A stretch of 64,000 bases of DNA from Streptomyces ochraceiscleroticus (GTDB lineage: Bacteria > Actinomycetota > Actinomycetes > Streptomycetales > Streptomycetaceae), in assembly GCF_000720485.1 (NCBI RefSeq), contig NZ_JOAX01000002.1, positions 124,001 to 188,000 of the forward strand. The letters are read 5' to 3'. Position numbers and translations under genes: made by a program. The stretch's first letter is position 1, and each line of letters starts with the position of its first letter. Positions 1 to 9,737 of this stretch are shown one piece after another. Under the pieces are notes generated by a model. The model ran no database searches. It saw nothing but the letters and a program-made list of their open reading frames with translations, and had not been told where the DNA came from.

Positions 1-1
1 G

Positions 2-271
2 TACGCCGAGACCGACATCCACGAACTGACCCACGAGCGCGACAAGCTGCGCGAGTGGATGTGGACGGTGCCTGAGCCGCCCCCGCTCGACCCGGGCGCG
101 GAGCAGCCCAAGGAGATCGCCGCCGCCCAGAAGGCCGCCGACAAGCTGGCAGCCCAGCAGGCCAAGGAGGCCGAAGAGGCCGCGGCGGCCCAGCAGGCCG
201 AATCGGCGCAGGCCGAATCCGGGCAGGCCGGGGAAGCCCCGCAGGCCAAGGACGCAGGGGAGGAAGCGTGA
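2..271 (+). CDS. nuoI: NADH-quinone oxidoreductase subunit I, C-terminal end (partial)
   Basis: Only the last 89 codons lie in the window; the gene enters from the left edge in the frame starting at base 2. The first visible residues ([16 protein letters not shown]) fit the end of the NuoI ferredoxin-like peripheral-arm subunit, whose two 4Fe-4S motifs would be upstream. The remaining tail of about 60 residues is Ala/Gln/Glu/Lys-rich, probably helical or disordered, and lies beyond the conserved NuoI fold. The TGA stop overlaps the GTG of nuoJ. Identity rests largely on the neighbouring nuoJ. Confidence 0.85.
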   Translation, partial: YAETDIHELTHERDKLREWMWTVPEPPPLDPGAEQPKEIAAAQKAADKLAAQQAKEAEEAAAAQQAESAQAESGQAGEAPQAKDAGEEA

Positions 272-861
272 CGCTCGCCGCCGCAAGCCACGGCTTCCTG
301 ACGCCCAGCGGCGTGGAGATCGCGTTCCTCCTCGTCGGCCTGGTCACCCTCGGCGCGGCCGTGGTCACCGTCACCACCAAGCAGCTGGTGCACGCCGCGC
401 TGTGGCTGGTGGTCGCCCTCGGCGGGATCGCCGTGGAGTACCTCCTGCTCACCGCGGAGTTCATCGCCTGGGTGCAGGTGCTCATCTATGTCGGTTCCGT
501 GGTCGTCCTCCTTCTCTTCGGACTGATGCTGACCAAGGCGCCCATCGGCCGCTCGCCGGACGCCGACTCCGGCAACCGCTGGGCCGCGCTCCTGGTGGCC
601 GTGGCCTCCGCCGCGGTCCTCGTCTGGGTCGTCGTCGACGCCTTCCGCGCGTCCTGGATCGACCTCGACGGCGCCGCCCAAGGCTCCACCGAGGTCTCCG
701 GACGCAGCCTCTTCCAGCACTGGGTGCTGCCCTTCGAGGCGCTGTCCGTACTCCTGCTGGCCGCGCTGGTCGGCGCGATCGTGCTCTCCCGCAGGAACGG
801 GGAGGGCCCCCAGGAGACCGGCCGCGCCGCGGCCCCCGTAAGCCGAGAGGGACAGCGCTGA
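268..861 (+). CDS. nuoJ: NADH-quinone oxidoreductase subunit J
   Basis: Membrane-arm subunit of respiratory complex I (ND6 type). The 197-residue product has about five transmembrane segments and the conserved stretch [18 protein letters not shown], corresponding to the pi-bulge TM3 helix near the quinone and first proton path. The GTG start overlaps the nuoI stop (GTGA), and the stop overlaps the nuoK ATG, so translation is coupled. The C-terminal tail is hydrophilic. No oddities. Confidence 0.95.
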   Translation: MTLAAASHGFLTPSGVEIAFLLVGLVTLGAAVVTVTTKQLVHAALWLVVALGGIAVEYLLLTAEFIAWVQVLIYVGSVVVLLLFGLMLTKAPIGRSPDADSGNRWAALLVAVASAAVLVWVVVDAFRASWIDLDGAAQGSTEVSGRSLFQHWVLPFEALSVLLLAALVGAIVLSRRNGEGPQETGRAAAPVSREGQR

Positions 862-1226
862 TGCATCTCGCCTACCCCGCCGTCCTCGCCGTCCTCCTCT
901 TCTGCGTCGGCCTCTACGGCGTCCTCGCCCGGCGCAACGCGATCCTGGTCCTGATGTCCGTCGAGCTGATGCTCAACGCCGTCAATCTCAACCTCGTCGC
1001 CTTCGACGTCTGGCTGCGCGACACGCTCCACGCAGGCCAGGCGCTCACCCTCTTCACGATCGCCGTCGCCGCCGCCGAGATCGGCATCGGCCTCGCGATC
1101 GTCCTGCTCGTCTACCGCAACCGCGGCAGCTCCGACGTCGACAAGCTCACCGACCTCGCCGAGCGCTCCGCGGAGGACGAGCAGGCGCACCCGCAGTCCC
1201 AGCAGCAGGCGGAGGCCGCCGCGTGA
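861..1226 (+). CDS. nuoK: NADH-quinone oxidoreductase subunit K
   Basis: ND4L-type subunit with three transmembrane helices. The block [19 protein letters not shown] carries the conserved membrane Glu (SVELMLN), and a second conserved Glu sits in [12 protein letters not shown]; both belong to the proton-translocation chain. At 121 residues it is longer than the usual ~100 because of a charged, Gln/Glu-rich C-terminal tail after LLVYRNR. ATG overlaps the nuoJ stop, and the stop overlaps the nuoL GTG. Confidence 0.95.
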   Translation: MHLAYPAVLAVLLFCVGLYGVLARRNAILVLMSVELMLNAVNLNLVAFDVWLRDTLHAGQALTLFTIAVAAAEIGIGLAIVLLVYRNRGSSDVDKLTDLAERSAEDEQAHPQSQQQAEAAA

Positions 1227-3256
1227 CGACCACGACCACCGCCGTCCTCGTCCCCCTCCTGCCGTTCCTCGGCGCCGCCTTCGGCCTCCTCCTGGGGCGG
1301 CGTGCACCCGGCTTCGTACGGCCGCTCGCCGTCCTGCCGACCCTCGCCGCGGCCGTACTGGCCGTCGTCGTGGCCGCACGGCAGGGCGGGGGAGCGGCGC
1401 TCGACGCGGCGACGGAGCTGACCCCGACCGGCTCGGTCCCCATCGAGCTGGCCCTGCACATCGACGGCTTCGCCGCCCTGGTCGCGGTGCTCGTCGGCGT
1501 CGTCGCCACATGCGTGCAGCTCTACTCCACCGGCTATTTGCGCGACGACCCGCGCTACGCCTCGTACGCCGCGCTGGTCTCCCTCTTCACCTCCGCGATG
1601 CTGCTCGTCGTCTACTCCGGCGACCTGATGGTGCTGCTGGTCGGCTGGGAGATCATGGGCATCTGCTCGTACTTCCTGGTCGGCCACTACTGGGAGACCG
1701 AGGCCGCCCGGTCCGCGTCCCTCAAGGCGTTCCTGGTCACCAAGCTCGGCGACGTCCCCTTCCTGTTCGGTCTCTTCGCGCTCGCCGCGGACGCCGGCAC
1801 CTTCCGCATCACCGGCGTACTGAACGCCGTCACCAGCGGCGACCTGCACCACCCGACGCTGATCGCGCTGCTCCTGCTCGCCGGTGTGGCGGGCAAGTCC
1901 GCGCAGTTCCCGCTGCACACGTGGCTGCCCGACGCGATGGCCGGCCCCACGCCGGTCTCCGCGCTGATCCACGCCGCCACGATGGTCGCGGCCGGTGTCT
2001 ACTTCATCGCCCGGCTCCTCCCGGTCTTCGCGGCCTCCGCCGCCGCGCTGGTCGTACTCGCCGTGATGGCCGCCGTGACCATGGTCGGCTCGGCGCTCGC
2101 GGCCCTCGCCCAGGACGACATCAAGCGCGTCCTGGCGTACTCCACGGTCGGCCAGCTCGGCTACATGACCGGCGCGCTGGCCGTCGGCGACCGCAGTGCG
2201 GCCGTCTTCCACCTCCTCTCGCACGGCGCCTTCAAGGCGCTGCTCTTCCTCGGCGCCGGCGTGATCATCCACGCCGCCGGCACCAACTCGCTCGCCGCCA
2301 TGTCGCGGATGCGCGGTCTGTCCAAGCGCATCCCCGACGCCTTCTGGACGGTGACGGTCGCGCTCCTCGCGCTCGCCGCCATCCCGCCGTTCGCCGGCTT
2401 CTTCTCCAAGGAAGCCGTCCTCGGCGCCGCCGAGCACGCCGCCGTCGGCGAGGCCCACCTCGCGCTCGGCGGAGCCCACGGCCACCTCGGCTCCGTACCG
2501 TCCGCCGCCGGCTGGACCGTCCTGATCGCCGGCCTGCTCACCGCCCTCCTCACGGCCGCCTACGCGACCCGCCTGTGGCTGCTCGCCTTCTTCGGCCGCG
2601 GCCCCGAGGAGGCCCCCGACCACGGCAAGCAACCGTTCGCGATGAACGCCGTGCTGTGGGTGCTGTTCATCCCCACCGCCGCGTTCGGCATCGCCGCGCC
2701 CGTCCTCCCGGACTGGTTCGACGGCAACGAACTGACGCCGACCCTGGTCACCTCCGTCCTCGGCACCGGCCTCGCACTGGCCGGCGCGCTGATCATGTAC
2801 GGCGCCTGGCGGCATACGACCGCCGTGGCCGCCCGCGCCCCCCTCGGCGCGGTCGCGGTGGACCCGGACGCGGCACCCGCGGTCTCCGAGGAAGAGGCCA
2901 TCGCCACGCACGCCGCTGCCTACGGCGACAACGCCGGAGCGCCGGACCCGGCCGACCCTGGCCGTCTGCTGCTCGGCCCGCTGCACGCCCCGGCGACCTG
3001 CGGCTTCCACCTGGACGCCGTGTACGCCGCGCTCTTCGTCCGGCCCGTACGCGCCGCCGCCCGGCTCGTCCGCTTCCTCGACCGCGAGGTCGTCGACACG
3101 TACGTGCACGGCGCCGGTACCGGAGCCCGCTGGCTGGGCTCGGCCGTCCGCCGGGCACAGACCGGCAACGTGCAGACCTACCTCGGCGCGCTGCTCGCGG
3201 GCTCACTCGTGCTGGCCGTCGCCGCCGTCCTCGTCGCTACGGGCACGGGAGCCTGA
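1223..3256 (+). CDS. nuoL: NADH-quinone oxidoreductase subunit L
   Basis: ND5-type antiporter-like proton pump subunit, 677 residues. Visible family blocks include [36 protein letters not shown] (key Glu), the [20 protein letters not shown] segment with its lysine-bearing helices, and [19 protein letters not shown]. The C-terminal part, after a variable hydrophilic linker around residues 540-590, contains the lateral amphipathic helix and final TM segment. GTG at 1223 overlaps the nuoK stop. Two bases separate it from the likely nuoM start. Confidence 0.96.
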   Translation: MTTTTTAVLVPLLPFLGAAFGLLLGRRAPGFVRPLAVLPTLAAAVLAVVVAARQGGGAALDAATELTPTGSVPIELALHIDGFAALVAVLVGVVATCVQLYSTGYLRDDPRYASYAALVSLFTSAMLLVVYSGDLMVLLVGWEIMGICSYFLVGHYWETEAARSASLKAFLVTKLGDVPFLFGLFALAADAGTFRITGVLNAVTSGDLHHPTLIALLLLAGVAGKSAQFPLHTWLPDAMAGPTPVSALIHAATMVAAGVYFIARLLPVFAASAAALVVLAVMAAVTMVGSALAALAQDDIKRVLAYSTVGQLGYMTGALAVGDRSAAVFHLLSHGAFKALLFLGAGVIIHAAGTNSLAAMSRMRGLSKRIPDAFWTVTVALLALAAIPPFAGFFSKEAVLGAAEHAAVGEAHLALGGAHGHLGSVPSAAGWTVLIAGLLTALLTAAYATRLWLLAFFGRGPEEAPDHGKQPFAMNAVLWVLFIPTAAFGIAAPVLPDWFDGNELTPTLVTSVLGTGLALAGALIMYGAWRHTTAVAARAPLGAVAVDPDAAPAVSEEEAIATHAAAYGDNAGAPDPADPGRLLLGPLHAPATCGFHLDAVYAALFVRPVRAAARLVRFLDREVVDTYVHGAGTGARWLGSAVRRAQTGNVQTYLGALLAGSLVLAVAAVLVATGTGA

Positions 3257-3258
3257 TC

Positions 3259-4938
3259 GTGAACCACACCGTCATGCAGATCCTCCTCGCGGGCGTCGTC
3301 GTCCTCCCGCTGATCGGAGCCCTCGCGGCGCTGCTCCCGGCGCCGCCCGGTCTGAAGGGCCGCAACCCGGACCAGGCCGTGCTCCGCCACGGCGTGACCG
3401 TCACCGGCGTCGTCCTGGCCGCGTCCATCGCGCTCGCGGCCGGCTTCGACCACGGCGCCCCCGCCCGGATGCAGGCTCAGACCGATATCGGCTGGATCTC
3501 GGCGCTCGGCATCCGTATCCACCTCGGCATCGACGGCATCTCGCTCCCCCTCGTCGTCCTGACCGCGCTGCTGACGTTCCTCTGCGCGCTCTACAGCTAC
3601 TTCAAAATGCCGGCGGGCCCGTCCCCCAAGGCATTCGTCGCGCTGATCCTCGTGCTCGAGTCCGGCACCCTCGCCACCTTCGCCGTCCTCGACCTGATGC
3701 TCTTCTTCCTCGCCTTCGAGATGGTCCTCATCCCGATGTACTTCCTGATCAACCGCTGGGGCGGCGAGAACAGGCAGTACGCCGCTTGGAAGTTCATCCT
3801 CTACACGCTGCTCGGATCCGTCGTGATGCTGCTGGGCCTCCTCCTCATCGGCCTGAAGTCCGGCACTTTCGACATGGTGGCACTCGCCACTGACAACGGC
3901 CCGAAATCCCAGCTCAGCCACACGGTTCAGCTCGTGGCGGTGCTCGCGATCGGCATCGGCCTGGCGGTCAAGGCGCCGATGTGGCCGCTGCACAGCTGGC
4001 TGCCCGACGCCCACACCGCGGCCCCCACCGTCGGCTCGGTCCTGCTCGCCGGCGTCCTGCTGAAGATGGGCACGTACGGGTTCGTCCGCATCGCGCTGCC
4101 CATCGCGCCGGACGGCATGCACACCTTCGCGCCGTACCTCGCCGCCTTCGCCGCGGTCGGGATCGTCTACGGCTCGCTCGCCTGCCTCGCGCTCGCCCGC
4201 CGCGGCGCCAAGGGCGACCTCAAGCGCCTGATCGCGTACAGCTCGGTCGGCCACATGGGCTTCGTGCTGCTCGGCATCGCGTCCATGACGCCCACCGGCA
4301 TCAACGGCGCGCTCTTCGCCAACATCGCCCACGGCCTCATCACCGGCCTCCTCTTCTTCCTGGTCGGCGCGCTCAAGGACCGCTACGGAACCACCGACCT
4401 GGACCGGCTCGCCGGCCGGACCGGCGCCGCGCTCTACGGACGCGCGCCCCGCTTCGGCGGCCTGCTCGCCTTCGCCGCGATCGCCTCGCTCGGCCTGCCC
4501 GGCCTGGCCGGCTTCTGGGGCGAGATGCTCGCGATGTTCGGTGCCTTCAAGCCCGCCGACGGCCTCAGCCGCCCCGCCTTCCTGACCTTCATGGCGCTGG
4601 CGGGCCTCGGCACCCTGCTGACCGCCGCGTACCTCCTCGTCGTCGTCCGCCGGGTCTGCATGGGGAGCAAGGAGACCGCCGAGCAGGACGCGCTGGCCGC
4701 CACCGCCCACGAGGGCGCGACCGCCGGGGTCACCCCCGGTCCGGCCGGCGCGACCACCGCCGCCACGGCCCCCACCGCGGTCAAGGAGAAGGCCCCCGCC
4801 ATCCCCGACATCGCCCCCTACGAGTACGTGGCCTGGACCCCGCTGGCCGCCCTCACCGTCCTCGCCGGTCTCTGGCCCGCGGCCCTGCTGGGCCTCACCG
4901 ACCCGGCCGTGCAGAACCTCCTCGGAGGCGGTAGCTGA
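3259..4938 (+). CDS. nuoM: NADH-quinone oxidoreductase subunit M
   Basis: ND4-type antiporter-like proton pump subunit. I place the start at the GTG two bases after the nuoL stop, giving 559 residues; an ATG at 3274 is the alternative. Typical blocks are the conserved Glu in LAFEMVLIPMYFLI, KAPMWPLHSWLPDAHTAAPT, and DLKRLIAYSSVGHMGFV. An Ala/Thr/Pro-rich insertion near residues 475-520 separates the last TM helices, as is common in actinobacterial NuoM. The stop overlaps the nuoN ATG. Confidence 0.95.
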   Translation: MNHTVMQILLAGVVVLPLIGALAALLPAPPGLKGRNPDQAVLRHGVTVTGVVLAASIALAAGFDHGAPARMQAQTDIGWISALGIRIHLGIDGISLPLVVLTALLTFLCALYSYFKMPAGPSPKAFVALILVLESGTLATFAVLDLMLFFLAFEMVLIPMYFLINRWGGENRQYAAWKFILYTLLGSVVMLLGLLLIGLKSGTFDMVALATDNGPKSQLSHTVQLVAVLAIGIGLAVKAPMWPLHSWLPDAHTAAPTVGSVLLAGVLLKMGTYGFVRIALPIAPDGMHTFAPYLAAFAAVGIVYGSLACLALARRGAKGDLKRLIAYSSVGHMGFVLLGIASMTPTGINGALFANIAHGLITGLLFFLVGALKDRYGTTDLDRLAGRTGAALYGRAPRFGGLLAFAAIASLGLPGLAGFWGEMLAMFGAFKPADGLSRPAFLTFMALAGLGTLLTAAYLLVVVRRVCMGSKETAEQDALAATAHEGATAGVTPGPAGATTAATAPTAVKEKAPAIPDIAPYEYVAWTPLAALTVLAGLWPAALLGLTDPAVQNLLGGGS

Positions 4939-6521
4939 TGTTGACTGTCCTCGCAGCGAGCGCCGGGAGCGCAGCGGCCGGCGGGACCGCCACGCCTGCG
5001 GCGGGCGGCGTGACGAGCCTCGTCCAGTCCGTGGACTGGCTCGCCATCGCCCCGCCCACCCTCGCCGCCGTCTTCGCCCTGATCGTCCTCGTCGCCGATC
5101 TCTTCCTCTCGGAGCGCCGCAAGCCGCTCCTCGGGTGGCTCAGCGTCGTGGGCCTCGTCCTGGCCGGTCTGTCGCTGCTGCCGCTCCTGAAGGGCGACCG
5201 CACCACCTTCTGCCTCACCGCGCACCCCGAGGTGTGCAGCTACGAGGCCGACCACTTCGCGATCGTCGTCCAACTGCTGGTCCTCGGTGGCGCGCTGCTC
5301 ACCGCCCTGCTCTCGGTCAACCCGGTCAAGGACGAGAAGCTGCCCGGCGGGGAGTTCTGGTTCCTGCTGCTGTCCTCGGCGGCCGGTGCCGCCCTGCTGC
5401 CGGCCTCCCGGGACCTCGCCACGCTGGTCATCGCCCTCGAAGTGGCCTCGCTGCCCGCGTTCGCCCTCGTGGGCATCAGGCGTGGCGACCGGCTCTCCTC
5501 CGAAGCGGCGCTGAAGTTCTTCCTCTCCTCGGTCACCGCGACCGCCGTCATGCTGCTCGGCGTCAGCTTCGTGTACGCCGCCACCGGCAGCCTGCACCTC
5601 GCCCAGGTGGCCGAGGCCCTCACCCACCCGGACCCGCAACTGGACGTGCTGGCCAAGGCGGGTGTCGCGCTCACCCTCGTGGGCTTCGCCTTCAAGACGG
5701 CCGCCGCGCCGTTCCACTTCTGGGTGCCCGACACGTATGTGGGCGCGCCGCTCCCGGTGGCCGCGTACCTCTCCGTGGTCGGCAAGGCCGTCGGCTTCTC
5801 CGGCCTGATCGTCGTCACTGTGAAGGCGTTCCCCTCGTACAGCGAGGTCTGGGGTCCGGTCCTCGCCGTACTGGCCGCGCTCACCATGACGGTCGGCAAC
5901 GTCGCCGCGCTGCGCCAGCGCCCCGACCGTGCGCACAGTGCCGTACGCCTGCTGGCCTGGTCCTCCGTAGGCCAGGCCGGGTATCTCCTGGTGCCGATCG
6001 CGTCCGCCGCGTACTCCGATGACGCCGCACACGCCATCGGGTCGACGGTGGCGTACGCCCTCATGTACGCGGCGGTGAACCTCGGGGCCTTCGCGGTCGC
6101 CGCCCTCGTGGCCCGCACGCACCCGGGGAACCGCATCGCCGACTATCGGGGCCTCTACGCCGCGCACCCCGTATACGCGCTCGCCCTCGGCTTCTTCCTG
6201 CTGTGCCTGGCCGGCCTGCCGCCGGGCATCATCGGGCTGTTCGCCAAGGTCACGGTCTTCTCCGCGGCCGTGGACGCGGGCCTGGCCTGGCTGGCCGTCG
6301 TGATGGCCGTCAACGTCGTGATCGCGCTCTACTACTACCTGCAGTGGACGGCGGTCCTCTTCCGCGCGCCGGAGGGCGCCCCCGAGGGCGAGGCCCGGCC
6401 CGCCCGGCCGCGCATCCCGGCCCCGCTCGCCACCGCCGTCGGCCTCACCGCGCTCGTCGGCATCGCGCTCTCCGGCGCCCCGCAGCTCGTGCTGCGCTTC
6501 GCCTCGGGCGCGCTGCTCTAG
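4938..6521 (+). CDS. nuoN: NADH-quinone oxidoreductase subunit N
   Basis: ND2-type antiporter-like subunit, 527 residues, last gene of the nuo operon. Recognisable are LVIALEVASLPAFALVGIRR (conserved Glu), EAALKFFLSSVTATAVMLLG, KTAAAPFHFWVPDTYVGAPL, and LLAWSSVGQAGYLL. The gene overlaps nuoM by one base. A small GC-rich hairpin lies just beyond its stop (6555-6570), and htpX begins about 160 bases downstream, so this is the likely transcript end. Confidence 0.95.
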   Translation: MLTVLAASAGSAAAGGTATPAAGGVTSLVQSVDWLAIAPPTLAAVFALIVLVADLFLSERRKPLLGWLSVVGLVLAGLSLLPLLKGDRTTFCLTAHPEVCSYEADHFAIVVQLLVLGGALLTALLSVNPVKDEKLPGGEFWFLLLSSAAGAALLPASRDLATLVIALEVASLPAFALVGIRRGDRLSSEAALKFFLSSVTATAVMLLGVSFVYAATGSLHLAQVAEALTHPDPQLDVLAKAGVALTLVGFAFKTAAAPFHFWVPDTYVGAPLPVAAYLSVVGKAVGFSGLIVVTVKAFPSYSEVWGPVLAVLAALTMTVGNVAALRQRPDRAHSAVRLLAWSSVGQAGYLLVPIASAAYSDDAAHAIGSTVAYALMYAAVNLGAFAVAALVARTHPGNRIADYRGLYAAHPVYALALGFFLLCLAGLPPGIIGLFAKVTVFSAAVDAGLAWLAVVMAVNVVIALYYYLQWTAVLFRAPEGAPEGEARPARPRIPAPLATAVGLTALVGIALSGAPQLVLRFASGALL

Positions 6522-6554
6522 TAGCCCCCGACAGCCACACCCGAACGGACGAAT

Positions 6555-6570
6555 GCCCCCCTCCAGGGGC
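6555..6570 (+). terminator. weak hairpin after nuoN
   Basis: GCCCC at 6555-6559 can pair with GGGGC at 6566-6570 around a 6-base loop, 33 bases after the nuoN stop. There is no U tract, so this may be a 3'-end stabiliser or a factor-dependent end rather than a true intrinsic terminator. Confidence 0.3.
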
Positions 6571-6598
6571 CGAGGGAACCACGCTCCGCCGTCTGGCG

Positions 6599-6633
6599 TT
6601 GACCAGAAACGGAGGGTCCACTGAAAAGTGGAC
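6599..6633 (+). promoter_or_regulatory. possible promoter with inverted repeat upstream of htpX
   Basis: TTGACC at 6599-6604 resembles a -35 box. A perfect 7-bp inverted repeat, GTCCACT-GAAA-AGTGGAC (6616-6633), covers the position expected for the -10 box and lies 48 bases before the chosen htpX start. It matches neither the CIRCE (HrcA) nor the HAIR (HspR) heat-shock operators. It may be an operator or a short RNA hairpin. Confidence 0.3.
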
Positions 6634-6680
6634 ACGTAATCGCAATGGGTTCCCCTGCCGCACGACCTGGAGGGCGTACC

Positions 6681-7544
6681 GTGCACCGCCGGCACAACGG
6701 GCTCAGGACCGCAGTACTCCTCGGGGGGCTGTCCGCGCTCATCATCGTCATCGGCAGCCTGTTCGGCCGTACGGGCCTGATCGTCGCGGTCCTCGTCGCA
6801 CTGGGCACCAACGCTTACGCGTACTGGAACAGCGACAAGCTCGCCCTGCGCGCCATGCGGGCGCGCCCCGTCAGCGAGTTCCAGGCGCCCGAGCTCTACC
6901 GCATGGTCCGCGAGCTCTCCACGGCAGCGCGCCAGCCCATGCCCCGCCTGTACATCTCGCCGACCCAGGCCCCGAACGCCTTCGCCACCGGCCGCAATCC
7001 GCGCAACGCCGCGGTGTGCTGCACCGAGGGCATCCTCCAGCTTCTGGACGAGCGCGAGCTGCGCGGCGTGATCGGGCACGAGCTCAGCCATGTCTACAAC
7101 CGCGACATCCTGATCTCCTCCGTCGCGGGCGCGCTCGCCTCCGTGGTGATGTTCCTGGTGAACTTCGCCTGGCTGATCCCCATCGGCAGATCGGACGACG
7201 ACGAGGGGCCCGGGCTGTTCGGCATGCTGCTGATCATGATCCTCGGGCCGGTCGCCGCGTCCCTCATCCAGCTCGCCGTCAGCCGCTCCCGGGAGTACGA
7301 GGCGGACGCCTCCGGCGCCCGGCTCACGGGTGACCCGCTGGCCCTCGCCTCGGCCCTGCGGAAGCTGGAGTACGGCACGCAGCAGGCCCCGCTGCCGCCG
7401 GAGCCGCGCCTGGAGACGGCGAGCCACATGATGATCGCGAATCCGTTCCGGGCCGGTGAGGGCCTCTCCAAGCTCTTCTCGACCCACCCGCCGATGCGCG
7501 AGCGCATCAGCCGCCTGGAGGAACTGGCAGGGTACAAACCGTGA
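6681..7544 (+). CDS. htpX: HtpX family membrane zinc metalloprotease (M48B)
   Basis: Membrane protease for misfolded membrane proteins. The zinc site HExxH is at residues 133-137 (HELSH) with the downstream glutamate in [13 protein letters not shown]. Hydrophobic segments are near residues 10-45 and in the middle ([32 protein letters not shown]). GTG at 6681 is chosen because GGAGGG sits 6 bases upstream and the product (287 residues) matches the usual Streptomyces length; an in-frame ATG at 6645 lacks a good ribosome site. The stop overlaps yccF. Confidence 0.93.
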   Translation: MHRRHNGLRTAVLLGGLSALIIVIGSLFGRTGLIVAVLVALGTNAYAYWNSDKLALRAMRARPVSEFQAPELYRMVRELSTAARQPMPRLYISPTQAPNAFATGRNPRNAAVCCTEGILQLLDERELRGVIGHELSHVYNRDILISSVAGALASVVMFLVNFAWLIPIGRSDDDEGPGLFGMLLIMILGPVAASLIQLAVSRSREYEADASGARLTGDPLALASALRKLEYGTQQAPLPPEPRLETASHMMIANPFRAGEGLSKLFSTHPPMRERISRLEELAGYKP

Positions 7545-7933
7545 AAACCATCCTGAACATCATCTGGCTCGTGCTGTCCGGCTTCTGGCTGTTCCTCGGC
7601 TACGCCCTGGCCGGCGTGATCATGTGCATCCTGATCGTCACGATCCCGTGGGGCATAGCGTCCTTCAGGATCGGTGTGTACGCCCTCTGGCCGTTCGGCT
7701 ACACCGCGGCCGAGCGGCAGGACGCGGGCGCCGCGTCCTGCCTGGGCAACGGCATCTGGCTGTTGCTCGCGGGCTGGTGGCTGGCGCTCGGGCACATCGT
7801 CACGGGGATCGCCCTGTGCGTCACGATCATCGGCATCCCCTTCGGTATCGCGAACTTCAAGCTGATCCCGGTGTCGCTGCTCCCGCTGGGCCGCGAGATC
7901 GTCCGTACGGACCAGCCGTTCGCGGCGCGCTGA
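7541..7933 (+). CDS. YccF domain inner membrane protein
   Basis: 130-residue membrane protein with two repeated YccF modules. Each has a hydrophobic helix followed by the motif [19 protein letters not shown] or [20 protein letters not shown]. The family's function is not established. The GTG start overlaps the htpX stop by four bases, so the two genes are translationally coupled and probably act in the same membrane process. Confidence 0.85.
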   Translation: MKTILNIIWLVLSGFWLFLGYALAGVIMCILIVTIPWGIASFRIGVYALWPFGYTAAERQDAGAASCLGNGIWLLLAGWWLALGHIVTGIALCVTIIGIPFGIANFKLIPVSLLPLGREIVRTDQPFAAR

Positions 7934-7980
7934 AATGTCTCGGCCGGCAGCCGGACGCCGGCCCGGCCGTAGGTACGCCG

Positions 7981-8013
7981 ACGGGGCGGCGCGCCGTGTG
8001 CGTGCCGCCCCGT
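7981..8013. terminator. terminator between yccF and convergent yajQ
   Basis: ACGGGGCGGC (7981-7990) is perfectly complementary to GCCGCCCCGT (8004-8013), with a 13-base loop. It lies 48 bases after the yccF stop and 33 bases from the yajQ stop on the other strand, so it may end transcripts from both sides. No U tract. Confidence 0.55.
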
Positions 8014-8045
8014 CCGGTGTGTCCGTCGCCCCGTAGGCGCAGCGC

Positions 8046-8534
8046 CTACCGGTAGTTCACGAACTGGAGGGCGAAGTCCAGGTCCTTGCCCTTCAGGAGC
8101 TGCTGGACGGCCTGCAGGTCGTCCCGGCTCTTGGAGGAGACGCGCAGTTCGTCGCCCTGCACCTGCGCCTTGACGCCCTTGGGGCCCTCATCGCGGATGA
8201 TCTTGGCGACCTTCTTCGCGTTCTCCTGGGAGATGCCCTCCTGGAGCGAGGCGAAGATCTTGTACTCCTTGCCGGAGGGCTGCGGCTCGCCGGCGTCCAG
8301 CGCCTTGAGCGAGATCCCGCGCTTGACCAGCTTGGACTGGAAGATGTCGAGGACGGCCTTCACGCGCTCCTCGGCGTTGGCGCGCATCTCGATCTTCTCG
8401 CCGGACCAGGCGATCGAGGCGTCGACGCCCTTGAAGTCGTACCGCTGCGAGATCTCCTTGGCGGCCTGGTTGAGGGCGTTGTCGACCTCCTGCCGCTCGA
8501 CCTTCGAGACGATGTCGAAACTGGAGTCGGCCAT
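8046..8534 (-). CDS. yajQ: YajQ family nucleotide-binding protein (DUF520)
   Basis: 162-residue protein of the UPF0234/YajQ family, two ferredoxin-like domains. Family hallmarks are the N-terminal [20 protein letters not shown], the [11 protein letters not shown] block, [13 protein letters not shown], and the C-terminal [13 protein letters not shown] Xanthomonas YajQ binds cyclic di-GMP; other members bind nucleic acids. The ATG at 8534 has GAGGAG about 9 bases upstream. Monocistronic, convergent with yccF. Confidence 0.93.
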   Translation of the reverse strand: MADSSFDIVSKVERQEVDNALNQAAKEISQRYDFKGVDASIAWSGEKIEMRANAEERVKAVLDIFQSKLVKRGISLKALDAGEPQPSGKEYKIFASLQEGISQENAKKVAKIIRDEGPKGVKAQVQGDELRVSSKSRDDLQAVQQLLKGKDLDFALQFVNYR

Positions 8535-8733
8535 GTTGAGTTGGCTCCTCGTGCGTAGATCGTCAGGGACGCGGCCCGTCCCGGACCGCCCCGCAAGCCT
8601 AGCCACCCGGGCAGCGGCCCCGGCCATGATCGGGTCGCGCGGAACCGAGTGGCGGACCACCCCCTGCCATCGGGTATGGTTTACGTCGTTGCCACGGAGC
8701 ACCGCCCAGGCGGGGTTCCCGGCAGCAATCCCA

Positions 8734-8815
8734 GGCGGTGTGCCCGAGCGGCCAAAGGGAGCAGACTGTAAATCTGCCGGCTCAGCCTTCCCAGGTTCGA
8801 ATCCTGGCGCCGCCA
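8734..8815 (+). tRNA. tRNA-Tyr (GTA)
   Basis: 82-nt class II tRNA. Acceptor GGCGGTG (8734-8740) pairs with CGCCGCC (8808-8814) including one G-U pair, and A8815 is the discriminator. The anticodon loop reads CTGTAAA (anticodon GTA), there is a long variable arm, and the T loop is TTCGAAT. The 3' CCA is not encoded. A strong terminator follows at 8826. Confidence 0.96.
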
Positions 8816-8825
8816 CAGGAGAGCG

Positions 8826-8853
8826 AAAGGCCCCCACGGAAGTGGGGGCCTTT
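8826..8853 (+). terminator. intrinsic terminator after tRNA-Tyr
   Basis: AAAGGCCCCCAC (8826-8837) pairs perfectly with GTGGGGGCCTTT (8842-8853) around a GGAA tetraloop. The A/T base pairs give a short run of U at the 3' side. It lies 10 bases after the tRNA. Confidence 0.9.
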
Positions 8854-8882
8854 GCGTGTGTGCTGTGCGGTTGTCCGCGCGC

Positions 8883-9545
8883 TCAGCTGCTTGCCGCGTC
8901 GCGTACCGCGTCCTCGACCGGTACGTCGCCGCCGATCAGCTCCAGCGTCCGGCCGGCCGTCTTCGGCTCGTCCAGCAGGGCCACCAGTACCGCCGCCACG
9001 TCGTCCCGGGTGACGTCGCCCCGCCCGGTCGACTCCTCCAGCCGCACCCGCTCCGTGCCCGCGTCGTCCGTCAGCCGCCCCGGACGCAGGATCGTCCAGT
9101 CCAGGCCCGCCCTGGCCCGTACGTCCGCGTCCGCCGCGCCCTTGGCGCGCAGATAGGCGGCGAACACCGGGTCCGTGCCCTCCGGCGGTTCGCGGTCCGC
9201 TCCCATGGCGGAGATCACCAGGAACCGCCGTACGCCCGCGGCCTCGGCGGCGTCGGCGAAGAGCGTGGCGGCGCCCCGGTCGACGGTCTCCTTGCGTTCG
9301 GCGCCGCTGCCGGGGCCCGCGCCCGCGGCGAAGACCGCGGCGTCCGCGCCCTCCAGATGCCGCGCGACCTCCTCGACCGTGGCCGACTCCAGGTCGCACA
9401 CGACCGGTTCGGCGCCGGCGGCCAGGAGATCCCCGGCCTGCTCGGGCCGCCGGACGATGCCGGCGACCTCGTCCCCGCGCGCGTGGAGCAGCCGCTCCAG
9501 CCGCAGCGCGATCTGACCATGTCCTCCTGCGATGACAATGCGCAT
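8883..9545 (-). CDS. NAD(P)-binding SDR-like oxidoreductase
   Basis: 220-residue atypical short-chain dehydrogenase/NmrA-like protein with an N-terminal Rossmann motif (MRIVIAGGHGQIA) and RFLVISAMGAD plus YLRAKGAADADVRARAG, which resemble the SDR a5 group. The ATG at 9545 is chosen over an upstream start at 9644 because the Rossmann strand begins immediately. The substrate cannot be told from sequence. It stands alone between tRNA-Tyr and the amidohydrolase-like gene. Confidence 0.8.
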   Translation of the reverse strand: MRIVIAGGHGQIALRLERLLHARGDEVAGIVRRPEQAGDLLAAGAEPVVCDLESATVEEVARHLEGADAAVFAAGAGPGSGAERKETVDRGAATLFADAAEAAGVRRFLVISAMGADREPPEGTDPVFAAYLRAKGAADADVRARAGLDWTILRPGRLTDDAGTERVRLEESTGRGDVTRDDVAAVLVALLDEPKTAGRTLELIGGDVPVEDAVRDAASS

Positions 9546-9737
9546 GATCCCGACCGTACGCCCGCGCGCCGCGGGCCGGGCGCCGAAGCCCCGCACACGC
9601 CGCCGGGTGGGGGCGTTCCACGCCATCCGGCGCACAGCGCGCACCGGAAGCGCGGCCGAAAAGCCCGTGCCCGGAGCGCTCCTGGGGGGCGTCCGAAAAG
9701 CCCGCGTCCGGGGCGCTGAGCACGCACCCGCGTGCCC

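Noticed and set aside
1112..3109. 665-codon minus-strand open frame opposite nuoL
   Set aside because: It is a mirror of the strong third-position GC bias of nuoK/nuoL; composition is Gly/Glu/Arg-rich with no domain and no ribosome site.
3981..4934. Arg/Pro-rich plus-strand frame inside nuoM
   Set aside because: Frame-shifted reading of nuoM; Arg/Pro/Gly only.
6616..6633. HspR HAIR or CIRCE element before htpX
   Set aside because: Sequence does not match CTTGAGT-N7-ACTCAAG or TTAGCACTC-N9-GAGTGCTAA.
6645..6680. Upstream ATG for htpX
   Set aside because: No ribosome site, while GTG 6681 has GGAGGG at good spacing and gives the usual family length.
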